In this document: positions 1 through 8,440 of the stretch, in pieces
Position numbering within the stretch: the first letter of the stretch is position 1
Layout: every line of letters begins with the position of its first letter
Origin: Klebsiella pneumoniae
GTDB lineage: Bacteria; Pseudomonadota; Gammaproteobacteria; Burkholderiales; SG8-39
DNA length: 51,054 bases
Assembly (NCBI GenBank): GCA_945906755.1
Contig: CAMDRJ010000003.1
Span: forward strand, 1-51,054
Direction of reading: 5' to 3'
Position numbers and translations under genes: made by a program
Notes under the pieces: model-generated
What the model was told of the DNA's origin: nothing
Seen by the model: the letters and a program-made list of their open reading frames with translations, nothing else
Databases searched by the model: none

Positions 1-38
1 AGGACAAGCGGTTGGACCAATTGAAGCTGCAGTACTAG
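1..38 (+). CDS. tnpA: IS200/IS605-family transposase TnpA, C-terminal end (partial)
   Basis: The last 11 codons read DKRLDQLKLQY and stop at TAG (36-38). This resembles the C-terminus of IS200-type Y1 transposases, which often end in a similar D-RL-QL-L tail. The rest of the gene lies to the left of the window, so the catalytic HUH motif and tyrosine cannot be checked. The call rests on this tail, on the hairpin-rich right end that follows, and on a matching IS left end with a TnpA start at the other edge of the window. Confidence 0.7.
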   Translation, partial: DKRLDQLKLQY

Positions 39-145
39 AGGGCCACCGCCGGGTGGCCCAAAAACCGTGCGGCCGCGTTAGCGACCGCTTCTAGCCGCTT
101 CGAGCGGCTCACAAACTAAAGCCCCCGGCTCTGCCGGGGGATATT
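1..145 (+). mobile_element. Right end of an IS200/IS605-like element
   Basis: After the transposase stop come three hairpins. One is GGCCACC/GGTGGCC (41-47 with 52-58). One is AGCCGCT/AGCGGCT (93-99 with 103-109). The third has an 8-bp stem with a TCT loop (122-129 with 133-140). The last has almost the same arms and loop as the hairpin at 50928-50944 near the right edge. Subterminal hairpins instead of terminal inverted repeats are the hallmark of the IS200/IS605 family. The exact cleavage site, probably just after 140, cannot be fixed from one copy. Confidence 0.7.
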
Positions 146-315
146 TACCGGTTGTCGATCCCTGCGTCTAGACGTATGATCCGCACGTGGTCCGCATCGT
201 GCTTCGACCGGCGCGGACCGTTTGTAGCGCGCTGGGCTTCAGCGCGATAGCGCTCTGCCAGAGAATGCAGACACTGCCCGGTTGCTACCCAAGCGAACTT
301 CCGAGGAGACGACAA

Positions 316-1566
316 ATGAAACGAAGCGGTTTCTTGCCCGGCATGGCCGGACTTGCAGCAGCGCTTGCACTTGCCAGTGGCGCGGTCTTTGCCCAAGGTA
401 ATCCGATCAAGATTGGTTGTGGCATGGCGTTGACCGGCGGCATCGCGGCTAACGGCAAAGCAGCGATGATCGCGATGAATCTCTGGGAAGAAGACGTCAA
501 CAAACGCGGCGGCTTGCTCGGTCGCCAAGTCAAGATCACCTGCTACGACGATCAAAGCAATCCGTCGACGGTGCCCGGGATTTATTCGAAGCTGATCGAC
601 AGCGATAAAGTCGATCTGATCGTTTCCGGCTACGGCACCAATCTGATCGCACCTGCGATGCCGCTTGCGATGCAGCGAAACATGCTGTTCATGGGCCTGT
701 TCGGGCTCGATGTGAATCAGAAGTTCAAATATGACCGTTACTTCCAGATCATGCCGACCGGGCCCACGCCCGCGCTGGGTTGGAGCGAGGGCTTCTTCGA
801 AGTTGCCGCGAGCCAGGGCGTGAAGACCATCGCGTTGGTGGGTACCGATGCCGAGTATCCGGCGGTTGCGCTGCAAGCCGCGCGTGAGCACTCGAAACGG
901 AAGGGCCTCAAGTTGGTCTATGACAAGACCTACCCGCCCAACACCGTCGATTACACACCGATCGTGCGAGCGATTCAGGCGACCAATCCGGACGCCGTGT
1001 TCCTCGCCTCGTATCCGCCGGATTCCGCCGGCATGGTGCGTGCCGCCAACGAAGTCGGACTCAAAACCAAAATGTTCGGTGGCGGTCTGGTCGGCCCCCA
1101 GTTTGCGGCGCTTCGTTCCCAATTGGCGGGCCAGATCAACGGCATTGTGAACTTCGAGTTCTGGGCCCCGGAAGTGGCCGACAAATTCCCGTTCATCAAC
1201 GACTTCCTCAAGAAGTACCAGGAACGCGCGGCGAAAGAAGGGGTCGATCAGCTCGGGTTCTACCTGCCGCCTTACGCCTACGCGATGATGCAAGTCTATG
1301 AGCAGGCCATCAAATCCGTGGGTAGCCTTGATCAAGCCAAGCTTGCCGAGCATATCCACAAGGCCGAGTTCGATACCGTGGTCGGCAAGGTGCGCTTCGG
1401 CAAGAACGGTGAATGGGATCGGGCGCGTGTGATGCTGGTGCAGTATCACAGCATCAGCGGTAACGATCTCGACCAATGGCGCAAACCCGGTCGCGTCAGC
1501 ATCCTCTATCCGAACGAATACAAGACCGGCACGATCAAAGCGCCCTACCACGACAATCGGAAATAG
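316..1566 (+). CDS. ABC transporter substrate-binding protein, branched-chain amino acid/amide type
   Basis: Periplasmic receptor of 416 residues that would hand a small ligand to the LivHMGF transporter encoded next. The N-terminus is a typical Sec signal peptide (basic start, hydrophobic Leu/Ala core, cleavage near AVFA-Q around residue 26). The mature start (IKIGCGMALTGG) is the usual opening of peripla_BP_6/LivJ-like receptors. The ATG at 316 is chosen because GAGGAGA lies at 303-309 and the signal peptide begins there; an upstream in-frame GTG at 187 would bury it. The ligand cannot be told from sequence; this family also binds amides, urea and aromatic acids. Confidence 0.9.
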   Translation: MKRSGFLPGMAGLAAALALASGAVFAQGNPIKIGCGMALTGGIAANGKAAMIAMNLWEEDVNKRGGLLGRQVKITCYDDQSNPSTVPGIYSKLIDSDKVDLIVSGYGTNLIAPAMPLAMQRNMLFMGLFGLDVNQKFKYDRYFQIMPTGPTPALGWSEGFFEVAASQGVKTIALVGTDAEYPAVALQAAREHSKRKGLKLVYDKTYPPNTVDYTPIVRAIQATNPDAVFLASYPPDSAGMVRAANEVGLKTKMFGGGLVGPQFAALRSQLAGQINGIVNFEFWAPEVADKFPFINDFLKKYQERAAKEGVDQLGFYLPPYAYAMMQVYEQAIKSVGSLDQAKLAEHIHKAEFDTVVGKVRFGKNGEWDRARVMLVQYHSISGNDLDQWRKPGRVSILYPNEYKTGTIKAPYHDNRK

Positions 1567-1581
1567 CGACAACGCAGTACC

Positions 1582-1606
1582 GCGCGCGGGCAGAGCACCC
1601 GCGCGC
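1582..1606 (+). promoter_or_regulatory. Stem-loop between receptor and permease genes
   Basis: A perfect 9-bp GC stem (1582-1590 with 1598-1606) and a 7-nt loop sit between the receptor stop and the livH start, with no T-run after it. Such intercistronic hairpins often protect the upstream mRNA or partly terminate, giving more receptor than permease. That role is inference. Confidence 0.5.
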
Positions 1607-1635
1607 CGCTGGTGGAATTCACCCCAAGGGAAATT

Positions 1636-2511
1636 ATGGATTTCAACGGGGCGTTGCTGACCAACGCCGTTATATCCGGCTTGCTGCTGGGCGGCTTCTA
1701 TGCCGCGGTGAGCGTCGGCATAGCCATTTCGTTCGGCATGCTGGATGTCGTCAACATCGCACATCCTGCCTTCATCATCCTTGGGTCTTACGTCGCGTTC
1801 ATCGTCAATCAATGGCTTGGCCTTGATCCGATTCTCATCACGCTAATTTTGTCTCCGGCGTTCTTTGCGCTTGGGCTGGTGATGTACCGGATCTTCTATT
1901 ACTGTTTCGAGCGGCACGGGCAGGAATCGCTGCGGGGCTTGGCGTTCTTCTTCGGTATTCTTTTTATCACCGAGGTGGTGCTGATCCTTATCTTCGGTGT
2001 CGACTACCGTTTGGTCAAAACCGCCTACTCCGACACCACCTGGCGTTGGGGTGATATCGATTTCCCGTTGCGCCTCGTCGTGCCGTTCCTGATATCGGTC
2101 GTGATGGTCATGGGTCTTCACTTCTTCATGAAGAAGACCTTCTTCGGGCGTGCCGTGCTGGCCGTGGCCCAGGATCAGCAGGCGCTGCGCCTGATGGGCG
2201 TGAATCCGGTACGCATCAAGGAAGTCGCGTTTGCGATTTCCATCGCAACTGCTGGTGTTGCCGGCGCCTTCCTCGTCGTGATTCTGCCGGTGCAACCGTC
2301 GCTTGGGCGGGAGTTCATCGGGCTCGTCTTTGCCGTCACGGTCTTAGGTGGCATGGGGTCGATCTATGGCGCGCTGCTGGGCGCCTTTATCCTCGGCATC
2401 GCGGAGTCGTTTACCGCGACCTATGCCGGACCCTCCTGGGCGCCGGCGGTCTCGTTCGGTCTGCTGCTGCTTGCTCTGACCTTTAAGCCCTCCGGGCTAC
2501 TCGGGCGTTAG
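1636..2511 (+). CDS. livH: Branched-chain amino acid ABC transporter permease LivH
   Basis: Inner-membrane permease of 291 residues with about eight hydrophobic segments. The N-terminal stretch (LLLGGFYAAVSVGIAISFGM, then DVVNIAHPAFIILGSYVAF) is diagnostic of the LivH half of Liv-type permeases. The conserved C-terminal loop contacting the ATPase (GRAVLAVAQDQQALRLMGVN) is present. ATG 1636 has AAGGGA at 1626-1631; an earlier in-frame GTG at 1612 has no better site. It lies 5 bp before livM, so the two are translated together. Confidence 0.93.
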   Translation: MDFNGALLTNAVISGLLLGGFYAAVSVGIAISFGMLDVVNIAHPAFIILGSYVAFIVNQWLGLDPILITLILSPAFFALGLVMYRIFYYCFERHGQESLRGLAFFFGILFITEVVLILIFGVDYRLVKTAYSDTTWRWGDIDFPLRLVVPFLISVVMVMGLHFFMKKTFFGRAVLAVAQDQQALRLMGVNPVRIKEVAFAISIATAGVAGAFLVVILPVQPSLGREFIGLVFAVTVLGGMGSIYGALLGAFILGIAESFTATYAGPSWAPAVSFGLLLLALTFKPSGLLGR

Positions 2512-2516
2512 CGCAC

Positions 2517-3458
2517 ATGAAAAACATGAGCAATCCGGCGTTTGCCGCGGTCGCGCTGATTGTCACCATCGGCTTGATCCTCGCAAGTTTCACGATCCAG
2601 AACGACTACTTCTTCTCGGCCGGTTATCGCGTCCTGATGTTCATCATTCTCGCGACTGCCTGGAATATTCTTGGCGGTTACACCGGCTACGTCAATTTCG
2701 GGATCGCCGGATTCTTCGCGATCGGTGCGTACTCAACCGTCGTTTGCTACAAGCTGGGTGCGCCGATCCTCGTATCGGTAGCGGTGGCAACGCTTGCGGC
2801 CGGCATCGCGGGCTATGCGCTTGGCTATCTGACCATGCGCCTGCGCGGCGTGTTCTTTTCGATCGCGACGCTGGCGCTCGCCGTCATGTTGTTTACCTTC
2901 GTAGTGAACTGGGACTTTGTGGGCGGCGCGCGCGGTACCTATGTGATTCAACCGCGCGAAATTCCGTTCGGACTGCCCCGCTATATTCATTGGCTGTTTG
3001 CGCTCACCGGCGTTCTGGCGGCGCTGTCGATTATCGTCGCGCGTGTGATTGAGAAATCCAACATCGGTCGCGGTTTGGCGGCGATCCGTGATGATGAATT
3101 GGCCGCCGAATGCTCAGGCGTGCCGACACTGCAACTCAAGTTGCTGTCCACTGCGGCAAGCGGCGCCTTGATGGGCACGGCGGGTTCGACGTTTCCCTAC
3201 TTCGTCTCTTATGTGGAGCCAAGTTCCGTCTTCGATCTTGCACTGGCGGTCAACAGCATCGCGATGCCTGTCATTGGCGGCATGACAACCTGGCTTGGGC
3301 CGCTGATCGGTGCAGTGTTGTTAGCGACCCTGCAGCAGGTCATTCAAGTAACCGTATCGTCCGCATGGGGCCTACTCATTACCGGACTCCTGCTCGTTTT
3401 CTTCGTGACGCTCGCCCCAAACGGCATCATGGGTTGGTTGCAGAAGGCGCGGAAATAA
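2517..3458 (+). CDS. livM: Branched-chain amino acid ABC transporter permease LivM
   Basis: Second inner-membrane permease, 313 residues and about eight to nine membrane segments. The family signature around residues 50-75 (AWNILGGYTGYVNFGIAGFF) and the EAA-like loop (GRGLAAIRDDELAAECSGV) are clear. It would pair with LivH to form the channel. An alternative ATG lies three codons in, at 2526. It is followed after 4 bp by livG. Confidence 0.93.
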   Translation: MKNMSNPAFAAVALIVTIGLILASFTIQNDYFFSAGYRVLMFIILATAWNILGGYTGYVNFGIAGFFAIGAYSTVVCYKLGAPILVSVAVATLAAGIAGYALGYLTMRLRGVFFSIATLALAVMLFTFVVNWDFVGGARGTYVIQPREIPFGLPRYIHWLFALTGVLAALSIIVARVIEKSNIGRGLAAIRDDELAAECSGVPTLQLKLLSTAASGALMGTAGSTFPYFVSYVEPSSVFDLALAVNSIAMPVIGGMTTWLGPLIGAVLLATLQQVIQVTVSSAWGLLITGLLLVFFVTLAPNGIMGWLQKARK

Positions 3459-3462
3459 GCCC

Positions 3463-4200
3463 ATGGCCAACGCATTGCTCGATGTCAAAGGCATTACCAA
3501 GCGTTTTGGTGGCTTCACTGCGCTTGATCACGTCGATCTCACCCTTGCTGCCGGCGAGCGGCTCGGACTGATCGGCCCGAACGGGTCCGGCAAAAGTACG
3601 CTCGTGAATTGCATCACCGGGGTCCTGTTTGCCGAAGAAGGTTCGGTGAATTTCGACGGCCATGATGTCTCCAAGTTGCAAGCGCATCAGCGCATTCGGC
3701 GCGGCCTGGCGCGTAGCTTTCAGATCCCGAAGCCGTTTGCGAGCATGAGCGTGGTCGAAAATCTTTGCGTACCGCTCATCTATGCCGCGCCTGCCGGTTC
3801 GAGCTCCAAGCGTCGGTCGGCCGATGTACATGGCGAGGCGATGAGCATCCTCACGGAAATCGGCCTCGCGGATAAAGCAGACGCCAGATCCGGCGGCCTC
3901 ACGCAGGTCGATATGCGCAAGCTGGAACTCGCGCGCGCCATCGCGGCCAAGCCGAAGCTCTTGATATCGGATGAGGCCATGGCGGGCCTGTCGAGCAGCG
4001 AGGTCGATGACATCATCGGGCTTCTTCTCAAGATGAAGGAGCGCAACATCGCGGTCATCATGATCGAGCACATCATGCGCGCGGTCGTGAAATTTTCCGA
4101 ACGGGTGGTGGTGCTCGATGCCGGGAAAAAAATCGCCGAGGGCGATCCACAGTCGGTGATGAAGAATCCGCTCGTGGAGAAAGCGTATCTTGGCGAATAA
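3463..4200 (+). CDS. livG: ABC transporter ATP-binding protein LivG-like
   Basis: Cytoplasmic ATPase of 245 residues. Walker A (GPNGSGKST, about residues 38-46), the LivG-type Q-loop region (ARSFQIPKPFASMSVVENL), the Walker B-like segment LLISDEAMAGL and the H-loop (MIEH) are present. The ABC signature is unusual: where family members carry LSGGQ or LAYGQQRRLE-like sequence, this protein reads LTQVDMRKLELARA, without the Ser-Gly-Gly core. Its partner LivF is canonical, so the heterodimer may have one weakened ATP site. That consequence is inference. The 3' end overlaps livF by 11 bp. Confidence 0.9.
   Translation: MANALLDVKGITKRFGGFTALDHVDLTLAAGERLGLIGPNGSGKSTLVNCITGVLFAEEGSVNFDGHDVSKLQAHQRIRRGLARSFQIPKPFASMSVVENLCVPLIYAAPAGSSSKRRSADVHGEAMSILTEIGLADKADARSGGLTQVDMRKLELARAIAAKPKLLISDEAMAGLSSSEVDDIIGLLLKMKERNIAVIMIEHIMRAVVKFSERVVVLDAGKKIAEGDPQSVMKNPLVEKAYLGE
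4176..4180 (+). promoter_or_regulatory. Ribosome binding site deciding the TTG start of livF
   Basis: GGAGA inside the end of livG lies 9 bases before TTG 4190. It supports a TTG start overlapping livG, because no in-frame ATG or GTG occurs near the LivF N-terminus. Confidence 0.55.
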
Positions 4201-4939
4201 CGGGACAGGCAAGAACGGTATTCGCGTCGAAGGCGTTGACGCGGGTTATGGCGCGGTGCGCGTACTGGACAAGGTGTCGATGCATGTCGCGGACGGCGAG
4301 ACCGTAACGCTGCTCGGTACCAACGGCAACGGCAAGAGCACGCTGATCAAATGCCTCATGGGTCTGGTGCGCCCGACCGCCGGCAAAGTGATCGCCACCA
4401 TCGATGGCACCGAATACGATCTGTCGAAGTACGAGACCGAAGCGATCGTCAATCTTGGCATTGCGCTGGTCCCGGAAGGCCGTCGACTCTTCCCCAAACT
4501 CACGGTGGAGGAGAACTTGTTGCTCGGTGCGTATCGCCCATCGGCGCGCGCCAAGATCGCCGAGAACCTCGACTTCGCATTCACCGCGTTTCCGCGACTC
4601 AAAGAGCGCAATACGCAACTGGCGGGCAGCATGTCTGGCGGTGAGCAGCAGATGCTCGCATTGGCCCGCGCGGTGATGACAGCACCAAAAATTCTGTTGA
4701 TCGATGAGCCATCGGTGGGGCTGGCGCCGATATTCGTATCCCGCACGATTGAGAAGATCGCCGAGTTGAAAGAGCGCTACAACCTCACTGTGCTGATGGC
4801 CGAACAGAACTTCAATCAGGCGATCAAGATTGCCGATCGCGGTTATGTGATCGTCCACGGGCATATCGAATTCGAAGGCCGGACGCGCGACGAGTTGCGC
4901 AATAACGAGACCATCAAGAAGCTTTATTTGGGGTTGTAG
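4190..4939 (+). CDS. livF: ABC transporter ATP-binding protein LivF
   Basis: Second cytoplasmic ATPase of the importer, 249 residues from a TTG start. It has Walker A (GTNGNGKST), a canonical signature (SMSGGEQQMLALARA), Walker B (ILLIDEPSVGLAP) and the LivF-typical stretch ALVPEGRRLFPKLTVEENL. The start overlaps livG and is preceded by GGAGA, so translation is probably coupled. It completes the HMGF set. Confidence 0.93.
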   Translation: MANNGTGKNGIRVEGVDAGYGAVRVLDKVSMHVADGETVTLLGTNGNGKSTLIKCLMGLVRPTAGKVIATIDGTEYDLSKYETEAIVNLGIALVPEGRRLFPKLTVEENLLLGAYRPSARAKIAENLDFAFTAFPRLKERNTQLAGSMSGGEQQMLALARAVMTAPKILLIDEPSVGLAPIFVSRTIEKIAELKERYNLTVLMAEQNFNQAIKIADRGYVIVHGHIEFEGRTRDELRNNETIKKLYLGL

Positions 4940-4954
4940 GAGTCCACACTGATC

Positions 4955-5893
4955 ATGGCCACCCGCCGCAGCAAAGTTCCTCTTCTAAGCGATCGCCTAC
5001 CTTATTCGGCGATCATCGATCGTCCGCCGCTCACGCTCCCCGATGACGCGCGTATCGCGGTGTGGACGATCGTCAACTGCGAGCATTGGTCGATCGAACG
5101 CGCGATGCCGCGGACCGTACTGCCACCGCCGATGGGTCAACCGCTGTTGCCGGATCTGCCTAACTGGGCTTGGCATGAGTACGGCATGCGGGTCGGTATT
5201 TGGCGCCTGTTCGAATGCATGGAGAAATACGGCATTACGCCGACCTTCGCGGTCAACGGCTCGGTCATCAGCAAGTATCCACGCATCGCGAACGCCGCCA
5301 AGAAGGCGGGCTGGGAATTCATGGGTCATGGCTATCTGCAAGGCCCGATGCATCATGTCGCCGATCAGCGGCAGGCGATTCGCGACACGTTCAACGCGAT
5401 CAAGAAATTCACCGGCAAAGGCCCGCGTGGCTGGGAAAGTCCGGGTCTCACCGAAACCGCCGAAACGATCGATTTCCTGGCCGAAGAAGGCATTGAGTAT
5501 GTGGCGGACTGGGTGCTGGATGATCAACCCACGCGGATTCGCACTACCACCGGTTCGATCGTCTCGGTGCCCTATACCGTCGAGACCAATGACATCAATA
5601 TCTTTGCCTTGCAGCATCACTCGTCCGAAGAGTGGTTGCGCCGAGGTATCGCGCAGTTCGATCGCTTGTATGACGAAGGCGCTTCGATCCGGCGCGTCAT
5701 GGCGATCTCGACGCATGCGTATCTCTCCGGCGTGCCGCACCGCATCGGGTATCTTGAAAAGTTGTATCAACACATCCTGTCGAAGCCGGGCGTTTGTCTC
5801 TGGACCGGTGGCCAGATCTACGACTGGTATGTCGATCAAACCGGCGGCGCTGCGCCACGCAAGTCGGCCCGGCGCGCCGCGGCTAAGCGATAA
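4955..5893 (+). CDS. Polysaccharide-deacetylase-fold hydrolase (PuuE-like superfamily)
   Basis: A 312-residue cytosolic protein of the NodB/polysaccharide deacetylase superfamily. It lacks a signal peptide and shows the domain start LPDDARIAVWTIVNCEHW, the strand ITPTFAVNG, GHGY in place of the more usual SHGY metal-ligand region, and PRGWESPGLTETAETI. This branch includes PuuE-type allantoinases acting on C-N bonds rather than sugars. It starts 15 bp after livF with TAGGAGT upstream, so it is probably in the transporter operon and may hydrolyse the imported compound. Substrate unknown. Confidence 0.8.
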   Translation: MATRRSKVPLLSDRLPYSAIIDRPPLTLPDDARIAVWTIVNCEHWSIERAMPRTVLPPPMGQPLLPDLPNWAWHEYGMRVGIWRLFECMEKYGITPTFAVNGSVISKYPRIANAAKKAGWEFMGHGYLQGPMHHVADQRQAIRDTFNAIKKFTGKGPRGWESPGLTETAETIDFLAEEGIEYVADWVLDDQPTRIRTTTGSIVSVPYTVETNDINIFALQHHSSEEWLRRGIAQFDRLYDEGASIRRVMAISTHAYLSGVPHRIGYLEKLYQHILSKPGVCLWTGGQIYDWYVDQTGGAAPRKSARRAAAKR

Positions 5894-5908
5894 CGGGCCA
5901 TCTCGACT

Positions 5909-6862
5909 ATGAAGCTGCGCTTCGTGCCGGTCGGTGCCTTCGGCGCGGTGATGGGTGTTGCGGGGCTTGCGTTGGTGTCGCGTGAAGCGCACAAGGTGCT
6001 CGGTTTTCCCGCGTGGGTCGGCGAAAGTTGGGCCGCGCTCGCGGTCCTGCTTCTCGCCGCGTTGCTGGCGGTGTATGGACTCAAAGTGCTCAAGTATCGC
6101 GACGCCGTCAAAGCGGAACTCGACAATCCCGGACAACTCGCCTTCTTTGGCAGCATCCCGATTGCACTCGCCCTGGTCGGCGGTTGTCTCGCGCCCTATG
6201 CGCTAGTGCTCGCCAAGGCGCTCTGGTGGATCGCGGTCGTGGCGATCGTGCTGCTGCAGGTGTTTAGTTTGAGTCGTTGGCTTGCAGGGGGTGTCGATCC
6301 CGGTCAAGTGAACACCGGCTGGATGATCATGATGATCGGTCCAATGCCAATGGCGGCGGGCGGCTTGGCGATCGGCGAGCTTGAGTCGGCGCGCTTCCTG
6401 TTTGGTCTTGGCTTGATCGCGACCCCGTTTATTATGGGCATGGCCTTTCAGCGCACTATCACTGGCGCGACATTGCCAGGGGGTGTGCGCCCACTCTCAT
6501 TCATATTGCTGGTACCCCCTGCACTAACCAGCGCGCTGGTTCCGGCTCTGTGGGACGTGCCGGGTCACTATCTGCTGGATGCTCTCTTCTATTTTGATCT
6601 AGTGCTTTGCGCGGGGTTGCTCGCCGCATCGCGACACTTTGCCAAGTGGCCCTTCACACCCGTTTGGTGGGCGATGACCTTCCCCTTGGATTCATTGGCC
6701 GCTGCGGGACTCGTATTCCTCAAGTTGAATCCCGGGCAACCCGCCGCCGCCTTGGCATGGACGACGGTGGGCCTTGCGACGGTGGTCGTGATCATGGTCG
6801 GGTATCGCACGATCAAGGCCCTTGCGAGCGACACGCTCTTTGTGGCGCCCAAGCCGGCTTAA
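5909..6862 (+). CDS. SLAC1/TehA-family anion channel or dicarboxylate transporter-like membrane protein
   Basis: A 317-residue integral membrane protein with ten hydrophobic segments, the number expected for the TDT/SLAC1 family. Segment spacing, the central GWMIMMIGPMPMAAGG and the WAMTFPLDSLAAAGLVF motif near the ninth helix match SLAC1 domains. It follows the deacetylase by 15 bp as the probable last gene of the liv operon. Exported or imported anion unknown; the annotation 'tellurite resistance' often given to this family should not be assumed. Confidence 0.78.
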   Translation: MKLRFVPVGAFGAVMGVAGLALVSREAHKVLGFPAWVGESWAALAVLLLAALLAVYGLKVLKYRDAVKAELDNPGQLAFFGSIPIALALVGGCLAPYALVLAKALWWIAVVAIVLLQVFSLSRWLAGGVDPGQVNTGWMIMMIGPMPMAAGGLAIGELESARFLFGLGLIATPFIMGMAFQRTITGATLPGGVRPLSFILLVPPALTSALVPALWDVPGHYLLDALFYFDLVLCAGLLAASRHFAKWPFTPVWWAMTFPLDSLAAAGLVFLKLNPGQPAAALAWTTVGLATVVVIMVGYRTIKALASDTLFVAPKPA

Positions 6863-6908
6863 GCGGCCAGGCGTTTAGAATCGATAGCCTGAACGAAGGG
6901 TGGGACGC

Positions 6909-7721
6909 ATGAACGCCGGTTGCTCGATTGAAGCACTTGCCGCAGCGATCCCGGATGGCGCGAAGCTCGCTATTCCCGGTGATGATCGCGGCGTCGCGAT
7001 GGCCGCCACGCGCGCGCTGGTGCGTCGCGGTGTGCGCGATCTCCACCTTGTGTGCGTACCGATCTCGGGCATCCAGGCGGATATCCTGATTGGCGCCGGA
7101 TGCGTGCGAACCATCGAGACCTCCGCGGTAACGCTTGGCGAATATGGCCTTGCGCCACGCTTCACCGCCGCCATTAAATCGGGACACCTTCGTATCCTCG
7201 ATGCCACCTGTCCCGCCATTCATGCAGCATTACAGGCCACGCAAAAAGGACAGCCTTTCGTGCCGATTCGCGGGCTTCTCGGAACGGATGTGTTGCGCAA
7301 TCGGCCTGATTGGAAAGTGATCGACAACCCGTTCAACGCTGCCGAGCCGATCGTGCTCGTGCCCAATATCCAACCCGATATCGCGCTCTTTCATGCACCG
7401 CTTGCCGATCGCGCCGGCAACGTGTTCATTGGGCGCAAACGCGAGCTGCTCAATGCCGCGCATGCGGCCAAACAAACATTCGTGACGGTCGAACGCATCA
7501 CCGATGAAGACTTGTTGGCCGATGAAGGGCGTGCGGCGGGCGTGATTCCATCGATCTATATTTCGCGCATTGCGTTGGCCGAACGCGGCGCTTGGCCGCT
7601 CCGGTTTTGGGATGCTTACCCGGAGGACGAAGCTGAACTCACCCGGTATGCGACGATGGCCAAGTCGGCGGACGGCTTTCGTGAATGGCTGGCCGACTGG
7701 ATGAACGCGAAGGCAGCATGA
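6909..7721 (+). CDS. CoA-transferase family I, subunit A (glutaconate CoA-transferase/IpdA-like)
   Basis: A 270-residue alpha subunit with the usual subunit A opening (IPDGAKLAIPGDDRGVAMAA), VGAGCV-like IGAGCVRTIETS, the segment FVPIRGLLGTDVL and the NIQPDIALFHAPLADRAGNV motif. It resembles the glutaconate CoA-transferase/IpdA branch more than the acetoacetate type. ATG 6909 is taken; a GTG three codons upstream (6900) is possible. Its last codon overlaps the start of the beta subunit (ATGA), as expected for a 1:1 complex. Confidence 0.85.
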   Translation: MNAGCSIEALAAAIPDGAKLAIPGDDRGVAMAATRALVRRGVRDLHLVCVPISGIQADILIGAGCVRTIETSAVTLGEYGLAPRFTAAIKSGHLRILDATCPAIHAALQATQKGQPFVPIRGLLGTDVLRNRPDWKVIDNPFNAAEPIVLVPNIQPDIALFHAPLADRAGNVFIGRKRELLNAAHAAKQTFVTVERITDEDLLADEGRAAGVIPSIYISRIALAERGAWPLRFWDAYPEDEAELTRYATMAKSADGFREWLADWMNAKAA

Positions 7722-8440
7722 GTTCTTCGTCGACAGTGCTGCTGATCTCGGTCATCGCACGGCTCTTGGCCGATTGCCGACATGTGGCGGTTGGTGCGTC
7801 CTCGCCAATTCCCGGATCGGCGGCGCTCCTCGCGCGTCACCGAACCGATGGTGCGATGCGCGTCACCGTCTTAGGCTCGATGCGCAACAACGCTTTCACC
7901 AATGGCGGTGTGGAACTCTTTGATCTCGCGGTGCAAGGACGCATCGACGCATTTTTTCTTGGCGGCGGGCAGATCGACGGCGAAGCGAACATCAATCTGG
8001 TCGGCACTGGCGACTACCCGCAAGTCGATGTGCGCTGGCCCGGTTCATTCGGCTCAGCGTATCTGTATTTCCTCGTGCCGCGCGTCATCCTTTTTCGCGA
8101 GGAACATACGCGCCGCGTGATGGTGCCAAAGGTCGATTTCATCAGCGCACCAGGCGTGAGCGAGCCAGGCGTTTATCGTCCGGGCGGGCCGGCGGCCTTG
8201 GTGACCAGCCTCGCGCACTTTTCGTTTGATCGAACGCGGCGGCGTTTTCGCATCGAAAGCGTGCATCCCGGTCATACGCTGGAAGAAGTGCTCGACCACA
8301 CCGGCTTTGTGTTCGATCAACCGGCCAGCGTGCCGACGACGACGCTACCCGATGCGGCAACCCTCGCTCTGATAAACGGGCCGATTCGCGAGGAGATCGC
8401 CGAGGTCTATCCGCGCTTTGCGGCGAAACTTATCGCCTGA
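7718..8440 (+). CDS. CoA-transferase family I, subunit B (IpdB-like)
   Basis: A 240-residue beta subunit. ATG 7718 overlaps the subunit A stop in ATGA, which decides the start over an earlier in-frame codon at 7685. Visible features are AVGASSPIPGSAALLA, FFLGGGQIDGEANINLVG and ISAPGVSEPGVYRPGG. I do not see the Ser-Glu-Asn-Gly motif that carries the catalytic Glu of true transferases; the corresponding stretch reads LGSMRNNAF. In IpdAB-type enzymes that act on ring-opened CoA thioesters this Glu is also absent, so a hydrolase role is possible. Its 3' end overlaps the convergent methyltransferase gene by 11 bp. Confidence 0.83.
   Translation: MSSSSTVLLISVIARLLADCRHVAVGASSPIPGSAALLARHRTDGAMRVTVLGSMRNNAFTNGGVELFDLAVQGRIDAFFLGGGQIDGEANINLVGTGDYPQVDVRWPGSFGSAYLYFLVPRVILFREEHTRRVMVPKVDFISAPGVSEPGVYRPGGPAALVTSLAHFSFDRTRRRFRIESVHPGHTLEEVLDHTGFVFDQPASVPTTTLPDAATLALINGPIREEIAEVYPRFAAKLIA

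Noticed and set aside
145..1812. Very long open frame on the minus strand opposite the first receptor gene
   Set aside because: It is antisense to a clear ABC receptor and the start of livH, has low-complexity His/Arg-rich sequence and no start signal. It is typical of high-GC shadow frames.
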